In this document: piece after piece, positions 1 through 8,075 of the stretch
Layout of the letters: every line of letters starts with the position of its first letter
Numbering within the stretch: the first letter of the stretch is position 1
Assembly: GCA_028867755.1 (NCBI GenBank)
Contig: JAGWFT010000001.1
Location: 722,727-786,726 of the forward strand
Reading direction: 5' to 3'
From: Nitrososphaerota archaeon
GTDB lineage: Archaea; Thermoproteota; Nitrososphaeria; Nitrososphaerales; Nitrosopumilaceae
Length of the DNA stretch: 64,000 nt
Position numbers and translations under genes: made by a program
Notes under the pieces: generated by a model
Told to the model about the DNA's origin: nothing
Databases searched by the model: none
The model's input: the letters and a program-made list of their open reading frames with translations, nothing else

Positions 1-395
1 ATACTTACCTTTGATTGGACTGAAGCATGTACTCCATCTCTTAGGATTTCGACATCTGTTGCTTTAGGTTTGAAAATCTTTGCACATGCAAGTGAAATTA
101 CAGAAGATATAGCACTAGAGCTTTTCAGACCATATCCTGATGGTATTTCAGTGTTGACAGATATCGTGAGTTTATTTTTTTCAAGCTCAGACTTTGGAAC
201 TGACGTTTCTATTACTGATCTTATTAGACGTGCACTAAGGTTTGATTCTCTATTTTCAAAAACTATCCCTCTTCCTGGCTCTGTATTGATTAGGGCATCA
301 ATTCCAAGCGATATGCCAAGTGTTGCACCCTTACCTGTTGCAATAGCGTTTACTATTGAGATTGCACCGTGCATGCTTGCTCTTACCTGAACCAT
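1..395 (-). CDS. aroK: Shikimate kinase, archaeal GHMP type (3' part missing)
   Basis: Read by translating the reverse strand by eye; the C-terminal part lies off the left edge. It starts MVQVRASMHGAISIVNAIAT and has the GHMP-kinase phosphate-binding loop PSGYGLKSSSA near residue 90, which identifies the archaeal shikimate kinase, unrelated to bacterial AroK. It phosphorylates shikimate at the 3-hydroxyl in the cytoplasm. The ATG lies two bases after the aroE stop codon on the same strand, so the two genes form an operon. The family is clear; the C-terminus cannot be judged. Confidence 0.88.
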   Translation of the reverse strand, partial: MVQVRASMHGAISIVNAIATGKGATLGISLGIDALINTEPGRGIVFENRESNLSARLIRSVIETSVPKSELEKNKLTISVNTEIPSGYGLKSSSAISSVISLACAKIFKPKATDVEILRDGVHASVQSKVS

Positions 396-397
396 AT

Positions 398-1219
398 CTA
401 AAATCTCCCAAGTAGCGTCAATTTCATTGCTTCGTATGGAGCAGGGACGCCAGTCCAAATCTCAAAAGATTTCATTGCTTGAGCTAAAAGCATTTCCCAA
501 CCATATATGATGACTGCTCTCTTTTCTTTTGATTGTTGAATTAATGGAGTTTCTACAGGCATATACACAATGTCATAAACTATAGAGTCTTTGGTGATAT
601 TTTTTGTTGAGATGGGACAACCCATTCCCTTGAGACCTACTGAGGTAGCGTTTACGATGAATCTGAAATTTGCTGCGGTGTCACCAGCTTTTACAAGATC
701 TAAATATTCTGATTCTAAACCAAGGCGCCTTGCAAATCTCACTATTTCCTCTGCTCTCTCTTGGGTCCTGTTTGTAACAGTTATCTTGCGAACTTTTTCT
801 TTTGCAAACCCTGCAACTATGGCTCTTGCAGCTCCTCCTGCCCCAATTAACAATACATCAGAACCTTTACAATCTATTTTCCTTTTTCGTATAGGATCTA
901 GAAAACCATCTACATCAGTATTGTATCCCTTTAGATGTCCATCCGTATTGACTACTGTATTTGTTGCCCCGACAGTCTTACACTCCTCATCAGCTTCGTC
1001 AAGCAACCGCATCATGTCAATTTTGTGAGGTATGGTAACATTGAAACCTGCAATACCTATCTTTTTTAGGTCCTTAACGCCGTCATCAAGCTCGCCTTTT
1101 GGAATCCTGTATGCTATGTAAGTACAATCTAATCTAAGAAATGCAAATGCAGGATTGTGTAGCGCAGGCGATAAGGAATGATCAATGGGATCGCCTATAA
1201 CTGCATAAGTTTTTGTCAT
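398..1219 (-). CDS. aroE: Shikimate dehydrogenase
   Basis: 273 residues, the usual length. It reduces 3-dehydroshikimate to shikimate with NADPH. Visible motifs are the substrate-binding SLSPALHN near residue 15, NVTIPHK near 60 with the catalytic lysine, NTDVDGF near 100, and the dinucleotide-binding GAGGAARA near 127, followed by NRT for NADP selectivity. It lies immediately upstream of the GHMP shikimate kinase, and the dehydratase aroD is a little further upstream on the same strand, so consecutive pathway steps are grouped. Confidence 0.95.
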   Translation of the reverse strand: MTKTYAVIGDPIDHSLSPALHNPAFAFLRLDCTYIAYRIPKGELDDGVKDLKKIGIAGFNVTIPHKIDMMRLLDEADEECKTVGATNTVVNTDGHLKGYNTDVDGFLDPIRKRKIDCKGSDVLLIGAGGAARAIVAGFAKEKVRKITVTNRTQERAEEIVRFARRLGLESEYLDLVKAGDTAANFRFIVNATSVGLKGMGCPISTKNITKDSIVYDIVYMPVETPLIQQSKEKRAVIIYGWEMLLAQAMKSFEIWTGVPAPYEAMKLTLLGRF

Positions 1220-1278
1220 TGAAAACTAGTTCCTCTACATCATCATTTAAGGATTAGATGGCTTGGCAGACCAAGTCT

Positions 1279-1566
1279 TCAAACACCGTAGCTGCTTGTT
1301 CTGGAATAGAACTTTTTTAGCTTGGAGCCACATTTTGGACAGCTATTTTGTTGATGGATTGTGGCACATTCAAGGCAGACAAAATTAGATCCACCGCTTT
1401 TAGATGATCTGTATTGGTATATTATGATATAAGATAGCGCAACTATCCATACAAGTATCACCAATGGAATCAGATGGAAGATTCCAAGAACTGCTGTTAC
1501 TGCAATAGCTAGTATGATTACATTTCTTGGAACATTATTTAGAAGCTGACTTGGATTCATCCACAT
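1279..1566 (-). CDS. Membrane-anchored zinc-ribbon protein, unknown function
   Basis: 95 residues. Two hydrophobic stretches (about residues 14-30 and 33-51) form a hairpin or two membrane spans. The cytosolic tail has CLEC and CPKC spaced like a zinc ribbon (CxxC-x9-CxxC). No family recognised. It sits upstream of aroE on the same strand, 59 bases away, but nothing links it to the shikimate pathway. A protein with the same plan occurs at 57650-57898. Confidence 0.7.
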   Translation of the reverse strand: MWMNPSQLLNNVPRNVIILAIAVTAVLGIFHLIPLVILVWIVALSYIIIYQYRSSKSGGSNFVCLECATIHQQNSCPKCGSKLKKFYSRTSSYGV

Positions 1567-1663
1567 TATCTTAGTTTATCTTTTATAATAAGGCTAGCAA
1601 CGAGGCATTCTTGTGAGGTAATGCAGAGATTAGTTAATTAATACAAAATGAATTTCATAATGT

Positions 1664-1885
1664 ATGGAGTCAGACGATTTCAGAGACATAGTAGAGGAAT
1701 GCAATGTGATTCTTGATGAGAGCCTGGATATACTCTCTGATATAGAGTTTGAAGCCAATTCTGAGAAAGAAGACATTGTAAAACCCACAATGACAAGAAA
1801 TGATCTTGTTGACATGGCTCATGATGTTGCAGATTCTGTCAGGATAAAAAAGGCCGAGTCTTCTTTTGCTAGAAGGCATTTCTAA
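1664..1885 (+). CDS. Small acidic protein, unknown
   Basis: 73 residues, starts MESDDFRDIVEECNVILDES; acidic first half, probably all helical, with a basic tail (RIKKAESSFARRHF). No family recognised. A TATA-like TTAATTAATA at about 1634-1643 lies 25-30 bases before the ATG, which supports this frame over the two antisense frames and suggests a leaderless mRNA. It points towards aroD. Confidence 0.6.
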   Translation: MESDDFRDIVEECNVILDESLDILSDIEFEANSEKEDIVKPTMTRNDLVDMAHDVADSVRIKKAESSFARRHF

Positions 1886-1912
1886 AAAGCAACTAAATTT
1901 TTTTGTACAGGC

Positions 1913-2587
1913 TTAATTTTGTAATCTAAACACTGATCTCATTTCATCTACGCTGAACTGTCCTGGTGCAATTGGTTTGCCAAGTGACACATAGGTAAAA
2001 AGACTCCCAAGTCTTGTACATAAAATTCTAGACATTCTGCCATAATCGCCCATTGCAAACGCAATCAGGTTTGATCTACGTGGAATTCCTTTGTATAAAT
2101 TGAGAATTCGAAGTGTATCATTGATAGTTCTAGCTGTAGTTACAATCTTGACATTTTTTGAAAGTTTTGCCATTTTTTTTGCCATCATTTTTAAATATTT
2201 TTCACTCGGAGTTTTTGAAAAATCATGCCATGATACCAATAAACTCACTCTTGTTTTTTTGAGATATTGGTGCATGGACTTGTTTTTTCTTAATGTGTTG
2301 TATTCGACATCAAGAAGATACGGGTTAAACTCTGCAATCAGTTTTAGTATGGATATTCTTTCTGTTTCAGTACCAGAAAACTTGCCGCCCTCCGATTTAG
2401 GTCTGAGGGTACATACACATCTTCCTAAATATGGCTTGACTATATTCAGACAATGAGGAATTTGAGTTGGATTCAAAAAATCCAGTCTTAGTTCAGCATA
2501 GTCAGATTTGTTCAGTGCTGTTCTCAGATTAGCCACGAGCTTTGCTACGCTACGTACGCCAATTGATACGCATGTTTTATTGGCCAT
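1913..2587 (-). CDS. aroD: 3-dehydroquinate dehydratase, type I
   Basis: 224 residues, typical of the class I (Schiff-base) enzyme. It dehydrates 3-dehydroquinate to 3-dehydroshikimate. Visible: substrate-binding ELRLDFLN near residue 33, the catalytic histidine in SWHDFSKTP near 120, the Schiff-base lysine in VKIVTTART near 147, and AMGDYGRMSR near 177, matching the family's SMGxxGxxSR. It lies on the same strand as aroE and aroK, separated from them by two small genes. Confidence 0.93.
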   Translation of the reverse strand: MANKTCVSIGVRSVAKLVANLRTALNKSDYAELRLDFLNPTQIPHCLNIVKPYLGRCVCTLRPKSEGGKFSGTETERISILKLIAEFNPYLLDVEYNTLRKNKSMHQYLKKTRVSLLVSWHDFSKTPSEKYLKMMAKKMAKLSKNVKIVTTARTINDTLRILNLYKGIPRRSNLIAFAMGDYGRMSRILCTRLGSLFTYVSLGKPIAPGQFSVDEMRSVFRLQN

Positions 2588-2615
2588 TCTTAGTTTTATG
2601 TCGTATTTGGTTTAC

Positions 2616-2918
2616 CTAACCTGATTTGAGTTGGTTTGCTGGCGTGCAAGCTTCCCATTGTTTCAATGAGGCACATTGACCAGGATTGCGTTGTGCGCTA
2701 CCTATTGCTTGTTTCATTGCTGACCATTCTTGTGGTGAGCAAAGATGATCTCCACATATGTATTGTCCACCCAAAAATCTATCTGTCTTGTGAGTGTCTT
2801 GTAGGTACTTGAAGTCTCTTGGTGTCAATGCACTTGCAGATGGTGTTGCCACTGCATAGATGACTATGGCTGACAACATTACTGCGGCCAATCCAAATCG
2901 CTGTTTTTGATTTAGCAT
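2616..2918 (-). CDS. Small secreted protein, unknown
   Basis: About 100 residues from the ATG at 2918. The longer frame to 3023 is less likely, because a TATA-like TAAATATA at about 2943-2951 sits 25-30 bases before this ATG. The N-terminus MLNQKQRFGLAAVMLSAIVI is a signal peptide ending near ASA. The mature part has four cysteines (ICGDHLC, QCASL, EACTP), consistent with disulfides outside the cell. No family recognised. Confidence 0.65.
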   Translation of the reverse strand: MLNQKQRFGLAAVMLSAIVIYAVATPSASALTPRDFKYLQDTHKTDRFLGGQYICGDHLCSPQEWSAMKQAIGSAQRNPGQCASLKQWEACTPANQLKSG

Positions 2919-3078
2919 CTGTGAGCTTGTATATCCCACGGGTATATTTACATTAGCATACAATCGTACTTGATTATGAGATCTAAAAATGCCATCTGGG
3001 TTGTTTTTTCTTGACATAGGCATTTCCCGAACAATCTCTAAAGAAACTTTTATGAAACGATCAAAACATGAACGTTAT

Positions 3079-3375
3079 ATGAGCACAGAAAACAGACAGG
3101 ACGCAAAAGATACCGTATTCATTGGGAAAAAGCCTTTGATGGCATATGTGACATCAGCACTCATACAGCTTGCTAATCAGCCAAAAGTATCGATAAAGGC
3201 CAGAGGGCTTAGCATCGGTAGAGCTGTGGACGTGGCACAAATAATTGCTAGAAGGACAGATGGTTCCGGGTATTCTATAGGTGAGATCAAAATTGGATCT
3301 GAGCAGCTCGAGTCAAATGACGGAAGACCAAGAAATGTATCTACTATGGAAATTGAAATAAAGAAAAATGCATAA
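3079..3375 (+). CDS. alba: Alba chromatin / RNA-binding protein
   Basis: 98 residues from the ATG at 3079, preceded by a TATA-like TTTTATGA at about 3048-3055; an upstream ATG at 3052 would lie within the promoter. The Alba signature is clear: VFIGKKPLMAYVTSAL then VSIKARGLSIGRAVDVAQII, including the DNA-contacting lysine of the GKKP loop, which is acetylated in Sulfolobus Alba. It binds DNA and RNA as a dimer and compacts the chromosome. It is divergent from the secreted-protein gene at 2616-2918. Confidence 0.92.
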   Translation: MSTENRQDAKDTVFIGKKPLMAYVTSALIQLANQPKVSIKARGLSIGRAVDVAQIIARRTDGSGYSIGEIKIGSEQLESNDGRPRNVSTMEIEIKKNA

Positions 3376-3486
3376 GATTGTCTAAAACATGTCCAACACT
3401 ACATGTTTTAGCTGTTTTTCTTTGATTTCTATTTATGAACAAGACAATTAATTTTCAAATATTAAATATTAAACCACTTTAGGAAG

Positions 3487-4335
3487 GTGGTGTGGAAACC
3501 AAACTCTATCGTAGTTTCTGATTCTAGAGATCTTTCCAAGATTAGAAAGAATACCATATCGCTCACTGTAACATCACCACCATATCATAATGCAATAAAT
3601 TATGATGAACATCAGGACACTCAAAAGTGGTATAGAGGAACAGTAGGGGCATCAATTGAGAGCTGGCTTGAAGAAATGAAACAAGTGTTCTCTCAAGTCT
3701 ATCAAGTAACCAAACCTGGGGGATACTGTTGCATTGTCATAGGAAATGAGATAATAGAAGAAAAAAACAAACTGCCTTTGCCAGCCATGCTGTCAGTTGA
3801 ACTGACAAAAAATGACATTGGGTGGAGGTTCTTTGAGGAGATAGTTTGGAATAAGGTAACCGGGGGCAAAAAGCGATTCCGTGTTACTGTACAGCATCCG
3901 TATCCAACCTATTACTATCCTAATATCATGCACGAGCAGATTATCATACTGCGAAAGGCTCCATTTTACAACGTAAAGGACAAGAAAAGCAGGCTTAGAG
4001 TAGACAACATAATGAAAAAGGAGATTGCAAATTCAGTATGGCATATTGCCCCTGTTCCCCCAAGCTACAGAAAGTTCCATCCGGCCGCTTTTCCAGAGGA
4101 GATTCCATATAGGCTTATCCAGCTTTACAGTAATGTAGGTGATCTGGTCTTGGACCCCTTTACAGGGAGTGGGCAGACTACCAAGATGGCTAGATTTCTC
4201 AAGCGAAAATACATAGGAATCGACAAGTCAGAAAAGTACGTCAAGATTGCAAGAAAAAGAACAATAGAGCCTCCACTACTTCGTAAATTGCAGTTAGTGC
4301 CTAACTGGAAATTCCCAGAATTGCTTGATTTCTAG
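3487..4335 (+). CDS. DNA amino-methyltransferase (N4-cytosine/N6-adenine), orphan
   Basis: 282 residues, GTG start (GTG at 3487 or 3490) about 25 bases after an AT-rich TATA region at 3458-3475. Motif IV TSPPYHNA near residue 30 precedes motif I LDPFTGSGQTTKMA near 220, the order of beta-class amino-methyltransferases. SPPY is more usual for N4-cytosine enzymes, though N6-adenine cannot be excluded. No restriction endonuclease or specificity subunit is adjacent, so it is an orphan methylase rather than half of an evident restriction system. The target sequence cannot be read from the protein. Confidence 0.88.
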   Translation: MVWKPNSIVVSDSRDLSKIRKNTISLTVTSPPYHNAINYDEHQDTQKWYRGTVGASIESWLEEMKQVFSQVYQVTKPGGYCCIVIGNEIIEEKNKLPLPAMLSVELTKNDIGWRFFEEIVWNKVTGGKKRFRVTVQHPYPTYYYPNIMHEQIIILRKAPFYNVKDKKSRLRVDNIMKKEIANSVWHIAPVPPSYRKFHPAAFPEEIPYRLIQLYSNVGDLVLDPFTGSGQTTKMARFLKRKYIGIDKSEKYVKIARKRTIEPPLLRKLQLVPNWKFPELLDF

Positions 4336-4387
4336 TCGTTTCATCGGTGATAGTAAAGGTTATCTATTAAGTATAGTCATTCAAGCC

Positions 4388-4591
4388 ATGGTAAGTCCAA
4401 ACAGCAAGTCGTATTTTCGAGAGGTAGACAAAAGCCATAGGAAATACACTTCTGCACTAAAGAGAGCCAGATCAAGACAATCTGTGATGAATCTTTATTG
4501 GCATCACAAAAGACAACATGAGGCTCTTTTGAGAAAACATCTCAAAGACGAGATGGTTGAAATAGTTCAAATAAAAAAGAAATTCAAATAA
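4388..4591 (+). CDS. Small basic helical protein, unknown
   Basis: 67 residues from ATG 4388, with TATA-like CTATTAAGTA at about 4363-4372. Rich in Lys, Arg and His (SHRKYTSALKRARSRQSVMN, then HHKRQHEALLRKH), suggesting nucleic-acid or ribosome contact; that is inference from charge only. It follows the methyltransferase by 52 bases but has its own promoter. Confidence 0.55.
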   Translation: MVSPNSKSYFREVDKSHRKYTSALKRARSRQSVMNLYWHHKRQHEALLRKHLKDEMVEIVQIKKKFK

Positions 4592-4625
4592 CTTTTTCTT
4601 TTTCTTTAATGACAATAAACTTGTT

Positions 4626-4811
4626 TTAATTATTACTAAAAGAATCGCGCCACATCTTTACTACTGATATATCAGAACTGTTTTCATTTATCTTGGAAAT
4701 TTTTGACTTGTTGTCCTTGTGTTGCTGTGTGTTCACATGGTTCTCCATTTCTTTTTCCTCTATCTCTTCTGAGCATATGTTACAGCGTAGATTCAATGTA
4801 TTCAAAGGCAA
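4626..4811 (-). CDS. Small C2H2-type zinc-finger protein
   Basis: 61 residues. CNIC at residues 10-13 followed by ENHVNTQQH gives a Cys2-His2 pattern (C-x2-C-x11-H-x5-H). The rest is polar. No family recognised; it may bind nucleic acid or protein. The gene converges on the small basic protein gene upstream. Confidence 0.55.
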   Translation of the reverse strand: MPLNTLNLRCNICSEEIEEKEMENHVNTQQHKDNKSKISKINENSSDISVVKMWRDSFSNN

Positions 4812-4962
4812 AAATTCACTATATTAACTTGACAGAATCTAATAATGTTCGATCAGTGAAATATCCAAGCAAGACTGTGCCGTGCGTAAATTGAGTAAGT
4901 TTTTGCCTTTTTCGAGGCTTTAACATAACAACTGTTGTCTTGATAGAATGTTAGAACTAATT

Positions 4963-6018
4963 TTATTTTTCGATAATGTATTCATCATCTACTTCCATGC
5001 CAAAATGTCTTCCAGTTGCTGATTTGGCATGTGCAAGTACAGCGTCTCCTCTTTTGAGATGAGTCACTGATACCAGATGTCCATTTGGGCGTACAAATCT
5101 GATTGTTTCTGCATTTTGGGCAATTATGCCGCCAACTTCATCATCAATTTGAGCTTTTATCATTAACATCGGTCTGCTCTCTATTTTTGAGCGGCCAACA
5201 GTAGCTCTTCTAGCTCTTCCATGTGAATCAGTTACTAGCACCTCTGATCCTGTCTCCAATTCTGAAAGATACTTGGTGGTTCCATCTGGTGATAATGTGT
5301 AACAATGGACAGCTCCAGCATTAACCCTGAAAGGTCTAGGTGATGTAAAAGAAGATCCTACAGATTCGTTGTGAACCAAAAACAAAAAGTTTGATCTACT
5401 TCCTATCAGCATACCTTCTCCTCGACCAAGCATAGATGCAGTGTCCACACAGACACGCTCACCATTTCCAACTTCTTTTATCTCAAGAATCTTTGCAGGC
5501 TTGAGGTCAAAGCTCCTTGTTCCAAGGTAGACTAGTGCTTCCCTTACCTCATTTAGTGAACTTGTCAAGAATATGACTCCATCGACACCTATCTCTAGTA
5601 TGGAGAACATCTTTCTAACCTCTTCAGGTGAATTGGCAATGGCAAATATCTTTGTGTGAATCTTGTGCAGTTTTGCTATGATATTCTCAAGAGGAATTAT
5701 CTTCCAGTCTTTTACTTCAACTACCACAAAATCAAGTCCTTGCTTTGCAAACTGTAATATCTTTTCAATATCTGTATTTGATAACACCTTGAACTTCATT
5801 CCAACCTTTTTTCCTCTAGTGTTTGCTGCCTTGTCTACTATTACATAATCAGCATTTTGTGAGGCGTGAATCGTTGCAAGTTTTGTCTTCAATCCCTTAA
5901 GGGATGAAGGGTCTACATTGACAATCTTGATTCCCTCCTTTTCTATCTCAGTCAAAAATTTGGCAAGTTGGCCCCGCGATACCTTGGGGGATATGATAAG
6001 CTCTCTACTTTTTGCCAA
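4963..6018 (-). CDS. aroB': 3-dehydroquinate synthase II (archaeal AroB')
   Basis: 351 residues, full length. It converts 2-amino-3,7-dideoxy-D-threo-hept-6-ulosonate to 3-dehydroquinate with NAD-dependent deamination, replacing bacterial AroB. Recognised from the conserved C-terminal half (VGNGERVCVDTASMLGRGEG, then GSRSNFLFLVHNES, RPFRVNAGAVHCY). Its start overlaps the end of the ADTH synthase gene by 14 bases, so the two first steps are co-transcribed and probably translationally coupled. Confidence 0.92.
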   Translation of the reverse strand: MAKSRELIISPKVSRGQLAKFLTEIEKEGIKIVNVDPSSLKGLKTKLATIHASQNADYVIVDKAANTRGKKVGMKFKVLSNTDIEKILQFAKQGLDFVVVEVKDWKIIPLENIIAKLHKIHTKIFAIANSPEEVRKMFSILEIGVDGVIFLTSSLNEVREALVYLGTRSFDLKPAKILEIKEVGNGERVCVDTASMLGRGEGMLIGSRSNFLFLVHNESVGSSFTSPRPFRVNAGAVHCYTLSPDGTTKYLSELETGSEVLVTDSHGRARRATVGRSKIESRPMLMIKAQIDDEVGGIIAQNAETIRFVRPNGHLVSVTHLKRGDAVLAHAKSATGRHFGMEVDDEYIIEK

Positions 6019-6793
6019 GATGTTTTGCAGCTTCCTTTGCTGTTTCTTTTCTAAATATTATTGCAGCAAGAGCATGAGTCATCTTGGTCGGACTGGCATG
6101 CTCAAAGATGTTTCTTCCATATGTAACTCCCTTAGCTCCAGCCTGCATTGCTTCTTCTGTCATCTGTAGTATGTCCTTGTCTGTCTTTGCTTTTGGACCA
6201 CCTGCAATTACAACTGGAACTGGAGTACTCTTTACTATCTTAGAAAATGAACCTATGTCTCCAGTATACAATGTCTTGACAATGTCAGCGCCACACTCTG
6301 CACCAATTCTTGCCGCGTGTCCAACAATTTCTGGGTCATGTGGATTCTTTACGTTTTCTCCTCTTGGGTACATCATTGCAAGTAATGGCATACTCCACTT
6401 GTGACATTCATCCGATATTTTTCCAAGTTGCTCAAGCATTTCTGGTTCTTCTTTTCCGCCAATGTTGATATGCAAAGATACTCCATCTGCTCCAAGTCGC
6501 ATTGCTTCTTCGACTGTTCCAATGAGCATCTTTCTGTTTGGAGACATGGAAAGGGACGTACTTGCAGAATAATGAACTAGTAATCCAATCTTAGTTGGTT
6601 TGGGCAAGTTCTTGAAAATTCCTTTATTGATTATAACAGATGTAAGACCAAAATTCTGGCATGCGTAGATCAAGGGATATGGATCTTCAATTCCCTTTAT
6701 GGGACCGCTTGATATTCCGTGGTCCATGGGGATACACAGCATCTTACCATTTCGCATTATGCGATTCATTCTAATTTGAAAACCACTGACCAT
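6005..6793 (-). CDS. aroA': 2-amino-3,7-dideoxy-D-threo-hept-6-ulosonate synthase
   Basis: 262 residues, class I aldolase fold. It condenses aspartate semialdehyde with a ketose phosphate to start the archaeal aromatic pathway. Visible: [10 protein letters not shown] near residue 22, [13 protein letters not shown] near 100, the Schiff-base lysine in [10 protein letters not shown] near 177 and the phosphate-binding VVIAGGPK near 200. A fructose-bisphosphate aldolase of the same superfamily is the alternative, but coupling to DHQ synthase II settles the role. First gene of the operon. Confidence 0.92.
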   Translation of the reverse strand: MVSGFQIRMNRIMRNGKMLCIPMDHGISSGPIKGIEDPYPLIYACQNFGLTSVIINKGIFKNLPKPTKIGLLVHYSASTSLSMSPNRKMLIGTVEEAMRLGADGVSLHINIGGKEEPEMLEQLGKISDECHKWSMPLLAMMYPRGENVKNPHDPEIVGHAARIGAECGADIVKTLYTGDIGSFSKIVKSTPVPVVIAGGPKAKTDKDILQMTEEAMQAGAKGVTYGRNIFEHASPTKMTHALAAIIFRKETAKEAAKHLGKK

Positions 6794-6956
6794 TGGAGTT
6801 AATCCTTAGTGTGCCCTACTTAAAAATAACGGGTTTTGTTATACGAATACAATATTATCCAAACCCGTCTCATGCAAGTTCGTATTTTATCTATGGTAAA
6901 CTTTCATGATTTGGCCCTCAAACGATTAAATACAATAGGAAAAGATCAAGAGTCAA

Positions 6957-8075
6957 TTGAGCCAGCTAACTCAGCAACTTCATCACTCCGAGATAGGTGA
7001 CATTTTAGAAAACTCTGTTGCTGGAAAAAGGCCTGGTTATGATGAATGCATGAGGCTTTTGGAATCTGATGATGTTCATCTGATGGGTCTTGTAGGTGGA
7101 CATCTTACAAGAAAAAAATTTGGAAAAAGAGCTTCATTTGTAAACAACATGATTCTCAACTACACCAATGTGTGTATTACTGATTGCAAGTTTTGTGCAT
7201 TTTACAGGCCTCCGGGACATGATGAATCTTATACTGTATCATTAGAACAGGTTGAATCACGATTAAAGGCAGCGTGGGAGATGTTTGGCATCACGCAGGT
7301 GATGTTTCAGGGAGGACACAACCCAAAGCTTAGAATCGAATACTATGAAGACGCATTTAGGCTCATACGAAAAAAGTTTCCCAAAGTGGGAATCCATGCT
7401 CTTTCAGCATCTGAAATTGATATGATATCAAAAGTAGAGCATACCAGTACTAAAGAAGTTCTTGCAAGGCTAAAAGAAGCAGGTCTTCAATCAGTACCTG
7501 GTGCAGGTGCTGAAATTCTAGTTGACAGCGTAAAACAAGTGATAAGTCCAAAAAAGATCTCAAGTGATACATGGCTTAGAATAATGGAAGAAGCTCACAG
7601 TATCGATATCCCAGCATCTGCCACAATGATGTATGGACATGTTGAGACAAAAAAAGAGATTGCAGAACACTTTGTAAAGATTGGAAAACTTCAGGAAAAA
7701 ACTGGCGGATTTATGGCATTTATTCCGTGGAGCTTTGAGCCAAACAACACACTAATGCAAAAAGAAGAGACAGTCAAGTATGCTGCAGGTGGAACTGAAC
7801 TGCTAAAGATGATTGCAATATCAAGAATAATGTATGATGGTCTTATACCTCACATCCAGTCATCTTGGCTTACAAACGGTATAGCAATGGCTCAGATGGC
7901 ATTGCAATATGGTGCAGATGACTTTGGAGGCACACTACTTGGAGAAGAGGTAGTATCATGCACAGGTGCCAGGTCTACCGAACTTACAGCACCTAAAATT
8001 ATTGATGCCGTAAAACAAATTGGATATCAAGTAGAAGAGCGCGACAACTTTTACAATGCTATAAAAACGTATTAA
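6957..8075 (+). CDS. mqnC: Radical SAM enzyme, MqnC-like (cyclic dehypoxanthine futalosine synthase)
   Basis: 372 residues, TTG start; TATA-like ATTAAATAC at about 6925-6933 fits a leaderless mRNA. The [4Fe-4S] motif is C73-x3-C77-x2-C80, followed by the aromatic of the radical SAM motif (CAFY). FQGGHNP near 117, PGAGAEIL near 182 and FIPWSFEPNNT near 255 match MqnC more closely than MqnE or the F420 enzyme CofH (a separate CofH lies at 46792-48057). It would cyclise dehypoxanthine futalosine in menaquinone synthesis. Thaumarchaea contain menaquinones (known). Its 3' end overlaps the UbiD gene by four bases. Confidence 0.8.
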   Translation: MSQLTQQLHHSEIGDILENSVAGKRPGYDECMRLLESDDVHLMGLVGGHLTRKKFGKRASFVNNMILNYTNVCITDCKFCAFYRPPGHDESYTVSLEQVESRLKAAWEMFGITQVMFQGGHNPKLRIEYYEDAFRLIRKKFPKVGIHALSASEIDMISKVEHTSTKEVLARLKEAGLQSVPGAGAEILVDSVKQVISPKKISSDTWLRIMEEAHSIDIPASATMMYGHVETKKEIAEHFVKIGKLQEKTGGFMAFIPWSFEPNNTLMQKEETVKYAAGGTELLKMIAISRIMYDGLIPHIQSSWLTNGIAMAQMALQYGADDFGGTLLGEEVVSCTGARSTELTAPKIIDAVKQIGYQVEERDNFYNAIKTY

